Assembly (NCBI GenBank): GCA_029862185.1
Contig: JAOTXX010000016.1
Span: 1 to 61,054, forward strand
Direction of reading: 5' to 3'
Length of the DNA stretch: 61,054 bases
Source of the DNA: Myxococcales bacterium
GTDB taxonomy: Bacteria; Myxococcota_A; Polyangia; Polyangiales; Houyiibacteriaceae
Part shown: positions 54,656-61,054 of the stretch, piece after piece
How the letters are laid out: each line of letters begins with the position of its first letter
Position numbering within the stretch: position 1 is the first letter of the stretch
Made by a program: the position numbers and the translations under genes
The notes under the pieces: model-generated
Databases searched by the model: none
Told to the model about the DNA's origin: nothing
What the model saw: the letters and a program-made list of their open reading frames with translations, nothing else

Positions 54656-56473
54656 GTGCCCGAACCTGTTACTCTTGGAATCCCCGGGCAGATGTTACGC
54701 AAGCTTGAGAAGTACGAGGTCCTCGACGAGATCGGCCACGGTGGAATGGCTACGGTCTACCGGGCACGGGACAGCTCGCTGGATCGATTCGTCGCCCTCA
54801 AGGTGCTCCATCCGCATTTACAGCGCACCAGCGAAGCGCGGGCCCGATTCACTCGCGAAGCCAAGAGCGTCGCGAAGCTCCGACATCCGCACATCCTCGA
54901 GATCTACGACTACAGCGGCGAGGCCTCGGACGAGACGTACATCGCCGCGGAGTTGCTCACGGGCCCCACGCTGAAGGATTTCGTCCTGAAGCAAAGGGAA
55001 CTGCCAGCAGAAATCGCAGCCTGTGTCGCCCTTCAGCTCGCAGACGCGCTCGGCGCTGCGCATGCCAAGGGCATCATTCACCGCGACGTGAAGCCCGAGA
55101 ACGTGCTCATTCACGAAGATCGCTGCGTGAAGCTCACCGACTTTGGGATCGCGTACATGGTTGACGCGCACACGTTCACCGTCACCGGTCAGATCCTCGG
55201 TTCCCCGGGTCACATGGCGCCGGAGCAAGTGGAGGGCGGGACCTGCGATGTACGCAGCGACGTCTTTTCGCTCGGGACGGTCCTGTATTTCTGTGCAACC
55301 GGTCGACTACCGTTCATCGGTCGGAACCCCCACCATCTGTTGAAGTTGTTGCTCGAGGGCGAGTACCCCGACCCGCTTCGCCTCCGTCCATCGATTGGTG
55401 CAGAGCTCGCCCAGATCATGAACAAGGCGCTCTCCCGAGCGCCTGGCGAACGTTATCAAACCGCCGGTGAGATGGCCGATCGTCTGCGAGCCTTTCTGAC
55501 CGAGATGGCCATCGGCGATCCCGATGAAACGCTGGCTCGCTACCTAGCGGAACCGAACGAGGTCGCCGAGGAGCTGGAGCAGCACGTAGTTCAAAGGCTG
55601 CTCGTGCTCGGGGCCGCAGCCGCAAAAGCCGGGCAAGTGTCGAAGGCGCAGGCAGCGCTGAGCCGTGTTCTGGCGCTCGATGACGGAAATGATCGCGCCC
55701 TCAAACTGCTGGGGACCCTGGGGCGCCGCCGCCGGGCGAACCTGATCATCGCACTGGTCGCCACTGCTCTCGTACTTTCGCTTGCGGGGGTTGGGTACCT
55801 GAGCTGGCGACGAGCCGAAGGCGCGCGTGTGGAGACGGAGACCACTCCGACAGCGGAAGAGGGCGCCGGCGACACACCAGGCCAGCCAGCCCAGGCTATG
55901 GACGCTGATCCATCGACCCGCTCCGAAAACGAGCAAGCCATCGTGGATGAGGAGAGCCAACCTGAGGAAAGCGACAAGGAGGCGACTCCAAACGGCCGAC
56001 GTTGGGTCGTCTTCAAACCAATGCCCCCGAATGTGTCGATCAGCGTTAACGGCAGCCGGCTCAAGCCGTACGGCCCCGATTTCCAGCGGGTCCGTCTCAA
56101 GGCCGGCAATCACACGTTTCGCTTCGTTGGCGCCGAAGGCTGTTGTGAAGAGCGGGTCGTCCGCAGGCGGATTCCGGCGGGGGCGCGCGACTTCGAGCTT
56201 TCGGTCAAACTCCGCTACAAGCCCGCGAGGCTCTACCTCAAGGGTCCAGCGCCAGCGGATGCGACCGTCCGAATCACACTCCCCGGGAATCGCAAGGTCA
56301 CAGGACGGATCCGCGAGATCCTTCAGATCCCGATGAGGACGCTTCAGTCCTCCGCTCAGGTGCAGATCCGCGCGCCGGGCTATCGAACCTACCGGACGGT
56401 GGTGAAGCTTCGTGCCGGAGCGGATTTGACCGAGCATTCCTTCAAGCTTGAGAGGGACGGCGAAACCCCGTAG
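54656..56473 (+). CDS. Transmembrane Ser/Thr protein kinase 2 with PEGA-like tail
   Basis: A 605-residue Hanks-type kinase (GTG start 54656). The kinase domain (about 15-285) has GHGGMATVY, HRDVKPEN, DFG and a normal activation region. A helical linker (300-355) may hold TPR-like helices. One membrane helix lies at about 361-383. The outside part has an acidic stretch and then PEGA-like beta units (PMPPNVSISVNGSRLKP, KPARLYLKGPAPADATVRI) to the end. The next gene starts 12 bp later. Confidence 0.92.
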   Translation: MPEPVTLGIPGQMLRKLEKYEVLDEIGHGGMATVYRARDSSLDRFVALKVLHPHLQRTSEARARFTREAKSVAKLRHPHILEIYDYSGEASDETYIAAELLTGPTLKDFVLKQRELPAEIAACVALQLADALGAAHAKGIIHRDVKPENVLIHEDRCVKLTDFGIAYMVDAHTFTVTGQILGSPGHMAPEQVEGGTCDVRSDVFSLGTVLYFCATGRLPFIGRNPHHLLKLLLEGEYPDPLRLRPSIGAELAQIMNKALSRAPGERYQTAGEMADRLRAFLTEMAIGDPDETLARYLAEPNEVAEELEQHVVQRLLVLGAAAAKAGQVSKAQAALSRVLALDDGNDRALKLLGTLGRRRRANLIIALVATALVLSLAGVGYLSWRRAEGARVETETTPTAEEGAGDTPGQPAQAMDADPSTRSENEQAIVDEESQPEESDKEATPNGRRWVVFKPMPPNVSISVNGSRLKPYGPDFQRVRLKAGNHTFRFVGAEGCCEERVVRRRIPAGARDFELSVKLRYKPARLYLKGPAPADATVRITLPGNRKVTGRIREILQIPMRTLQSSAQVQIRAPGYRTYRTVVKLRAGADLTEHSFKLERDGETP

Positions 56474-56485
56474 AACCCGCCTAAG

Positions 56486-57400
56486 GTGATCCGGCGGCCC
56501 GCGCTCTCAGGTTTGATTTTCCTGTTGATGGGAGCGTTCGCGCTGCCCGTCGCCGCCGACGAGCTTTCGGACTTCGAGTCGGCCCGTCGCAGCTACGACA
56601 AGCAGAGCTACACCAAGGCGGCCAGGGGCCTCGAGTCTCTGGTCGGCGGCGTCGTCCCCCGCGCGGCGAACCCGGTCGTTCGCTTGGAAGCCCGAAAATA
56701 CCTCGGCGCAACGTACCTCTTCCTCGGAAAGAAGGACGCCGCCCGGGAGCAATTCCGGCTGCTGCTCGAGGAGGATCCGGATTATGACATCGACCCCGTC
56801 GCTTTCCCCGAGGCGGTCGTGCAGACCTTCCAAGAGGTGCAAAAGAAAGTCAGCGTAGAACGCGCGCGTCGCGATGCCCTGGAGCTCGCCCGCAAACAGC
56901 GGGAGCGTTCCGAAGAGGTCGAGGACCTGATCCGCCAGCAGCAACGCATCGAGGCGCTCGAGAAGCTCGCCTCCGAGCAGACCATCGAAAAGGTCAACTC
57001 CCGATGGATTGCGGCCATCCCGTTCGGCGCCGGCCAGTTTCAGAACGAGAACCGCAAGCTCGGGATCATGTTTGCCACCACCGAAAGCGCGTTTCTCGCG
57101 GCCTCCATTGCGACGTTCATCGGCCACAACTCGCTCCGCGACGAGAATCCGGGACCCAACGAGATCGACCGGGCGCGGCGGGTGGAGAAGGCTCTTCGCA
57201 TCGGCAACTGGGTGAGCGTCGGCGCGCTCCTGAGCTTTGCAATCGCCGGCGTCGTCGAAGCGGAAGTTCGTTTCAGGCCGGTGATCCGCAGCAGCCGGCC
57301 CCGTGAATTGCCTGACGAGCTCAGAAGCCCCCAAAGCCGCGGGCCCCAGCTTCGACTGGAGATGGGGCTGACTGGTGGCAAGTTGCGGATCGATTTCTGA
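56486..57400 (+). CDS. TPR/DUF5683-like membrane protein
   Basis: A 304-residue protein starting at GTG 56486. A signal peptide ends near VAADE. TPR-like helices follow (YDKQSYTKAARGLESL and YLGATYLFLGKKDAAREQF), then a coiled region rich in charged residues (120-165), and a DUF5683-like C-terminal half with AAIPFGAGQFQNENRKLG and two membrane helices (190-208, 240-257). It follows the PEGA-type kinase closely and is the last gene before the str operon. Confidence 0.78.
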   Translation: MIRRPALSGLIFLLMGAFALPVAADELSDFESARRSYDKQSYTKAARGLESLVGGVVPRAANPVVRLEARKYLGATYLFLGKKDAAREQFRLLLEEDPDYDIDPVAFPEAVVQTFQEVQKKVSVERARRDALELARKQRERSEEVEDLIRQQQRIEALEKLASEQTIEKVNSRWIAAIPFGAGQFQNENRKLGIMFATTESAFLAASIATFIGHNSLRDENPGPNEIDRARRVEKALRIGNWVSVGALLSFAIAGVVEAEVRFRPVIRSSRPRELPDELRSPQSRGPQLRLEMGLTGGKLRIDF

Positions 57401-57415
57401 ATTTTCGCAAATCGG

Positions 57416-57466
57416 GGCCGATGTGGAGACCCGGATCATTCTTGCTAATCGCACCCTGCATCGGCC
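57416..57466. other. Inverted repeat upstream of the str operon
   Basis: GGCCGATG (57416-57423) and CATCGGCC (57459-57466) are perfect 8-bp arms around a 35-bp spacer. A run of A, not T, follows on the plus strand at 57483-57488, so it is not a plus-strand intrinsic terminator. It lies between the TPR gene and the rpsL promoter. Confidence 0.4.
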
Positions 57467-57538
57467 TCCGCTGTGTCGGCTGAAAAAATAGTCATTTCAA
57501 AGGTTTAGGGCTCTATCCCAATTCGCGGAACACTTCGC

Positions 57539-57566
57539 TTGACAGCAGGGCTTTCGCGCCTATTCT
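57539..57566 (+). promoter_or_regulatory. Probable sigma-70 promoter of the str operon
   Basis: TTGACA (57539-57544) is followed after 16 bp by TATTCT (57561-57566), 66 bp before the rpsL ATG. This is the best sigma-70-like pair I saw in the window and its position suits a strong ribosomal promoter. Confidence 0.65.
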
Positions 57567-57631
57567 TCGCTCCCTTTGACGCGCGGGGAAGTTGCGCGCG
57601 CTCGAGGAATTGCACGCTTTTTCGGATAGTT

Positions 57632-58030
57632 ATGCCCACGATCAACCAGCTCGTCCGCAAGGGACGAAAACAGATCAAATCGAAAACGGATTCGCCGGCG
57701 CTTCAGCGTTGCCCGCAGAAGCGAGGTGTGTGCGTTCGCGTCTACACGACTACTCCGAAGAAGCCGAACTCTGCGCTTCGTAAGGTCGCCCGTGTTCGTC
57801 TGTCGAACGGTATCGAGGCGACGACCTACATTCCCGGCGAGGGACACAATCTGCAGGAGCACTCCGTCGTGCTCATTCGCGGTGGCCGCGTAAAAGATCT
57901 TCCCGGCGTTCGCTATCACGTCGTGCGTGGCACACTCGATGCCACCGGGGCGGCCGGACCGTCCAACACCAACAAAGCCAATCGCGTCAACAAGCGATCC
58001 AAATACGGCGTGAAGCGCCCCAAAGCCTGA
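57632..58030 (+). CDS. rpsL: 30S ribosomal protein S12
   Basis: A 132-residue S12. The decoding loop [13 protein letters not shown] (Lys43 and Lys44) and [28 protein letters not shown] are unchanged. Compared with E. coli S12 there are about eight extra residues near the C-terminus ([14 protein letters not shown] before KRSKYG). No strong Shine-Dalgarno precedes the ATG at 57632. First gene of the str operon. Confidence 0.97.
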   Translation: MPTINQLVRKGRKQIKSKTDSPALQRCPQKRGVCVRVYTTTPKKPNSALRKVARVRLSNGIEATTYIPGEGHNLQEHSVVLIRGGRVKDLPGVRYHVVRGTLDATGAAGPSNTNKANRVNKRSKYGVKRPKA

Positions 58031-58043
58031 GCAAATCTGAGTC

Positions 58044-58514
58044 ATGAGTCGTCGAGTAAGCGCACCCAAAAGGCAAATCATCCCGGACGCCAAGTATGGC
58101 GACCAGCTCGTGGCGAAGTTCGTCAACTCACTGATGCTCGCAGGCAAACGCTCCACCGCCGAGAAGTGCTTGTATGGCGCCTTCGACATCATCGAAGAGC
58201 GCTACAAAGACGAGCCGCTCGATGTGTTCAAGAAAGCACTCGATGCGGTGAAGCCGCGCGTCGAGGTGAAGAGCCGTCGTGTTGGTGGCGCGACCTATCA
58301 GGTTCCCGTCGAGGTTCGCTCCGACCGCCGCAATGCGCTCGCAATGCGTTGGCTGGTTCAGTATTCGAGGGCGCGCGGCGAGAAGTCCATGGAAGAACGT
58401 CTCGCGGCAGAGCTCATGGAAGCCTCGCAGGGGCGCGGAAACGCCGTAAAAAAGCGGGAAGACACACACAAGATGGCTGACGCGAACAAGGCGTTTGCCC
58501 ATTATCGTTGGTAG
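58044..58514 (+). CDS. rpsG: 30S ribosomal protein S7
   Basis: A 156-residue S7, full length. It starts 13 bp after the rpsL stop with [12 protein letters not shown], and has the conserved [20 protein letters not shown] region and C-terminal [20 protein letters not shown]. It starts assembly of the 30S head and binds 16S rRNA; in E. coli it also represses the str operon. Confidence 0.97.
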   Translation: MSRRVSAPKRQIIPDAKYGDQLVAKFVNSLMLAGKRSTAEKCLYGAFDIIEERYKDEPLDVFKKALDAVKPRVEVKSRRVGGATYQVPVEVRSDRRNALAMRWLVQYSRARGEKSMEERLAAELMEASQGRGNAVKKREDTHKMADANKAFAHYRW

Positions 58515-58647
58515 GAACTTTTTGGCGTCTGGGAAGGTCTACGGAAACCCCTCGGACAAGGAGCAGCAGCTGAACTCATGACGACGCTGACATAGAGAGA
58601 GTCACCGGGAAGACCGCGACGAACCGTCGCAACCGATGTGCCTCTCG

Positions 58648-58703
58648 AAACCCTCTCTGAGTTGAAGAAGCCCGAGGGTGGCTTCTGGGTCGGAGGGGGT
58701 TTT
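58648..58703 (+). terminator. Hairpin with T-tract in the rpsG-fusA spacer (possible attenuator)
   Basis: AAACCCTCTC (58648-58657) pairs with GAGGGGGTTT (58693-58702) with one G-U, enclosing an inner hairpin GAAGCC (58667-58672) / GGCTTC (58680-58685). The outer arm runs directly into TTTT (58700-58703). It resembles an intrinsic terminator 45 bp before fusA. A smaller hairpin, GCGAC (58616-58620) / GTCGC (58626-58630), precedes it. The spacer is 234 bp, long for an operon. Confidence 0.5.
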
Positions 58704-58748
58704 GTATGTGAAGCGCCATAGTCATAAGAGTCGAGCTCATAGAATCCA

Positions 58749-60863
58749 ATGGCCAGAAATTACGCACTCGATAAGACCCGCAACATCGGCATCATGGCCC
58801 ACATCGATGCGGGCAAAACTACGACGACCGAGCGCATCCTCTATTACACCGGCGTCAACTACAAGATCGGCGAGGTGCACGACGGCGCTGCGACCATGGA
58901 CTACATGGCGCAGGAGCAGGAGCGTGGCATCACGATTACATCTGCGGCGACGACTTGCTTCTGGCGCCCCGGTGCGGGCCCCTTCGGCGGCGAGCAGTTC
59001 CGAATCAACATCATCGACACGCCCGGCCACGTCGACTTCACCATCGAGGTCGAGCGTTCGCTTCGGGTGCTCGATGGCGCGGTTGCGGTGTTCGACGGCA
59101 AAGAGGGTGTCGAGCCGCAGTCGGAGACCGTCTGGCGTCAGGCCGACCGCTACGGCGTTCCGCGCATCTGCTTCATCAACAAGATGGACAAGGCCGGAGC
59201 CGACTTCCCGAGCGCCTTTCAGTCGATTAAAGACCGCCTCATCGCACCTGCAGTCGCGGTGCAGCTTCCTCTCGGTCAAGAGGCGGAGCTCGAAGGTGTG
59301 ATCGACCTGGTCGCGATGAAGGCCAACCGCTTCAGAGACGACAATCTCGGCGCCGAGTGGACCGTCGAAGAGATCCCCGCGGAACACCAGGCCCAAGCGG
59401 ACGAGGCCCGCGCGGTGCTCATCGAAGCGGTTTCCGAGGTCGATGACGCCCTGATGCAGCGTTTCCTCGATGGCGATACCGAATTCTCCGAGGACGAGAT
59501 TCTCAGGGCGCTTCGCAAAGGCTGCTTGGAGCAGTCGATCGTACCGGTTCTCACCGGCTCCGCCTTCAAGAACAAGGGCGTCCAGCAGCTCATGGACGCC
59601 GTCGTGAACTTCCTTCCCTCGCCGCTCGAGGTTCAGGCGATTCAGGGCGTGGACCCGAAGGACCCCGAGAAGGTGATGGTGCGCAAAGCTTCGGATGACG
59701 AGCCGTTCAGCGCCCTGGCATTCAAGATCGTCAACGATTCGTTCGTCGGTCAGCTCACGTTCTTCCGAGTCTACTCCGGCGTTCTCAAAGCCGGGTCCGG
59801 CGTCCTGAACTCCACCAAGGGCAAAAAAGAGCGCATTGGCCGCATCCTTCAGATGCACGCCAACAATCGCGAAGAGCTCAAAGAGATTCACGCTGGCAAT
59901 ATCGCGGCCGCGGTCGGCCTCAAGACAGCGACCACGGGCGACACGCTCTGCGCCGAGAATGCGCCGATCATTCTCGAGCGTATGGATTTCCCAGAGCCCG
60001 TAATCTCGGTCGCCATCGAACCCAGGACCAAGGCCGACCAGGATAAGCTCGGTGTGGGGCTCGGCAAGCTCGCAGCGGAAGACCCGAGCTTCCGCGCGCA
60101 CACGGACGAGGAGTCGGGCCAGACCATCATCAGCGGCATGGGCGAGCTCCATTTGGAGATCATCGTCGACCGCCTGAAGCGGGAATTCCAGGTGGATTCC
60201 AACGTCGGCGCACCCCAGGTTGCGTACCGCGAGACGATCACCAAGGAAGTTGAATCCGAGGGCCGCTACGTCAAGCAGAGCGGCGGTCGCGGCATGTTTG
60301 GCCACGTTTGGCTCAAGCTCGAACCCCTCGAAGCCGGCGCTGGCTTCGAATTCGAGAACAAGATCGTCGGTGGCGTCGTGCCCAAGGAGTACGTTCCGTC
60401 CGTACAGAAGGGTGTACGAGATGCAATGAGCCGCGGGGTGATGGCCGGCTACCCCGTGATCGACCTCAAGGCGACGCTCTTCGACGGCTCGTACCACGAC
60501 GTCGATTCGAGCCCGGCTGCATTCGAGGTGGCCGCATCCCTTGCTTTCCAGGATGGCGCGAAGCGCGCGGGCATTCAGCTCATGGAGCCGGTGATGGACG
60601 TTGAAGTCCGCGTCCCGGAGGACTACATGGGTGAGGTCATCGGCGACCTCAACTCGCGTCGCGGTGCGGTCAGCGGAATGGATTCGGTGGGTGGCTTGCA
60701 GGTGATTCGTTCGCTGGTGCCGCTCGCAAACATGTTTGGTTACGTAAACGACCTTCGCTCCAAAACTCAGGGGCGCGCGGTCTACACGATGCAGTTCAAG
60801 GAGTATCAGGGGGTGCCGCAGGGCATCGCCGAAGAAATCGTCGCCAAGGCGAAGGGCGGATGA
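58749..60863 (+). CDS. fusA: Elongation factor G
   Basis: A 704-residue translocation GTPase. G1 [15 protein letters not shown], switch I region with [13 protein letters not shown]3 DTPGHVDF and G4 [10 protein letters not shown] are intact. Domains II-V are complete, ending in [19 protein letters not shown]. There is little Shine-Dalgarno match before the ATG. tuf follows 10 bp later. Confidence 0.98.
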   Translation: MARNYALDKTRNIGIMAHIDAGKTTTTERILYYTGVNYKIGEVHDGAATMDYMAQEQERGITITSAATTCFWRPGAGPFGGEQFRINIIDTPGHVDFTIEVERSLRVLDGAVAVFDGKEGVEPQSETVWRQADRYGVPRICFINKMDKAGADFPSAFQSIKDRLIAPAVAVQLPLGQEAELEGVIDLVAMKANRFRDDNLGAEWTVEEIPAEHQAQADEARAVLIEAVSEVDDALMQRFLDGDTEFSEDEILRALRKGCLEQSIVPVLTGSAFKNKGVQQLMDAVVNFLPSPLEVQAIQGVDPKDPEKVMVRKASDDEPFSALAFKIVNDSFVGQLTFFRVYSGVLKAGSGVLNSTKGKKERIGRILQMHANNREELKEIHAGNIAAAVGLKTATTGDTLCAENAPIILERMDFPEPVISVAIEPRTKADQDKLGVGLGKLAAEDPSFRAHTDEESGQTIISGMGELHLEIIVDRLKREFQVDSNVGAPQVAYRETITKEVESEGRYVKQSGGRGMFGHVWLKLEPLEAGAGFEFENKIVGGVVPKEYVPSVQKGVRDAMSRGVMAGYPVIDLKATLFDGSYHDVDSSPAAFEVAASLAFQDGAKRAGIQLMEPVMDVEVRVPEDYMGEVIGDLNSRRGAVSGMDSVGGLQVIRSLVPLANMFGYVNDLRSKTQGRAVYTMQFKEYQGVPQGIAEEIVAKAKGG

Positions 60864-60873
60864 GGAGCTAACG

Positions 60874-61054
60874 ATGGCTAAAGAAAAGTTTGTCCGAGAC
60901 AAACCACACATGAACGTAGGCACGATCGGTCACATCGACCACGGCAAGACGACGCTGACGGCGGCGATCATGAAGGTGATGAGCGCCAAGCACGGTGGCG
61001 AGGTCAAGAGCTACAAAGACATCGCCAAAGGCGGTACGGAGCGTGACGACACCA
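60874..61054 (+). CDS. tuf: Elongation factor Tu (3' end outside window)
   Basis: The first 60 codons of EF-Tu, starting [19 protein letters not shown] with G1 [19 protein letters not shown] lies 8 bp before the ATG. The window ends in the region of switch I. It is the fourth gene of the str operon. Confidence 0.97.
   Translation, partial: MAKEKFVRDKPHMNVGTIGHIDHGKTTLTAAIMKVMSAKHGGEVKSYKDIAKGGTERDDT

Noticed and set aside
58737-60923. A 728-codon open frame on the minus strand opposite fusA
   Set aside because: It mirrors EF-G, which is unmistakable on the plus strand; high GC creates long antisense frames.

Overview
The window reads as a chromosomal segment of a GC-rich, Gram-negative bacterium, most likely a member of the Myxococcota or another former deltaproteobacterial lineage. 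Pointers (inference) are two large transmembrane Ser/Thr kinases (one with PEGA-like repeats, one with an N-terminal zinc ribbon), many Cys-anchored lipoproteins, the prkA-yeaH-spoVR operon, a CcmF-CcmH fusion, and very tight gene packing with many GTG starts. No intergenic gap exceeds about 235 bp.

Layout. 1-1974 is the end of a probable integrated element: the tail of one gene, an unrecognised 258-aa-class protein and a tyrosine recombinase. 2006-9896 holds a Ycf46-type AAA ATPase, a type-B carboxylesterase lipoprotein, a minus-strand terC-mgtE-DUF2505 group, a Cys/Met-metabolism PLP enzyme and a small lipoprotein. 9893-15409 (minus) is tauE/safE-like, prkA, yeaH and spoVR, the last three only 3 bp apart. 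15488-18984 holds PIN-PhoH, a DUF1704 metallopeptidase-like protein, coaD and rsmD; coaD overlaps the DUF1704 gene tail-to-tail. 18989-21884 is an envelope protein divergent from Ser/Thr kinase 1.

21899-33446 is a run of housekeeping and stress genes: rhodanese, DUF255 thioredoxin-like protein, DUF427, Nudix, thioesterase-like, gloB, penicillin acylase-family, SDR, CPBP protease, DnaQ-like exonuclease, gluQ, a LuxR-type regulator with a candidate operator, and moaC. 33443-38135 holds a flippase, a K+ channel with an RCK domain, and dnaK with a clear terminator. 38266-42415 is a cytochrome c maturation cluster: a CcmF-CcmH fusion and two membrane proteins that share a CcmI-like cytoplasmic segment. 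Then come ssb, a 48-bp tandem repeat, tlyA, tRNA-Gln(TTG), DUF3124 and DUF1254 proteins, a BASS transporter, a HlyD/ABC/ABC-2 exporter, pabB and DUF924.

53291-57400 is a three-gene unit (beta-propeller-like lipoprotein, PEGA-type Ser/Thr kinase, TPR membrane protein) directly upstream of the str operon (rpsL, rpsG, fusA, tuf), which runs off the right edge.

The least explained parts are the lipoprotein-kinase-TPR unit together with its partial parallel at 18989-21884, the paired CcmI-like proteins after the CcmF-CcmH fusion, the unknown gene beside the integrase, and several structured non-coding elements: the inverted repeat before the LuxR gene, the rpsG-fusA spacer hairpin and the 48-bp repeat. 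Start sites are judged by eye from family lengths and Shine-Dalgarno-like sequences; no alignment or database search was possible.
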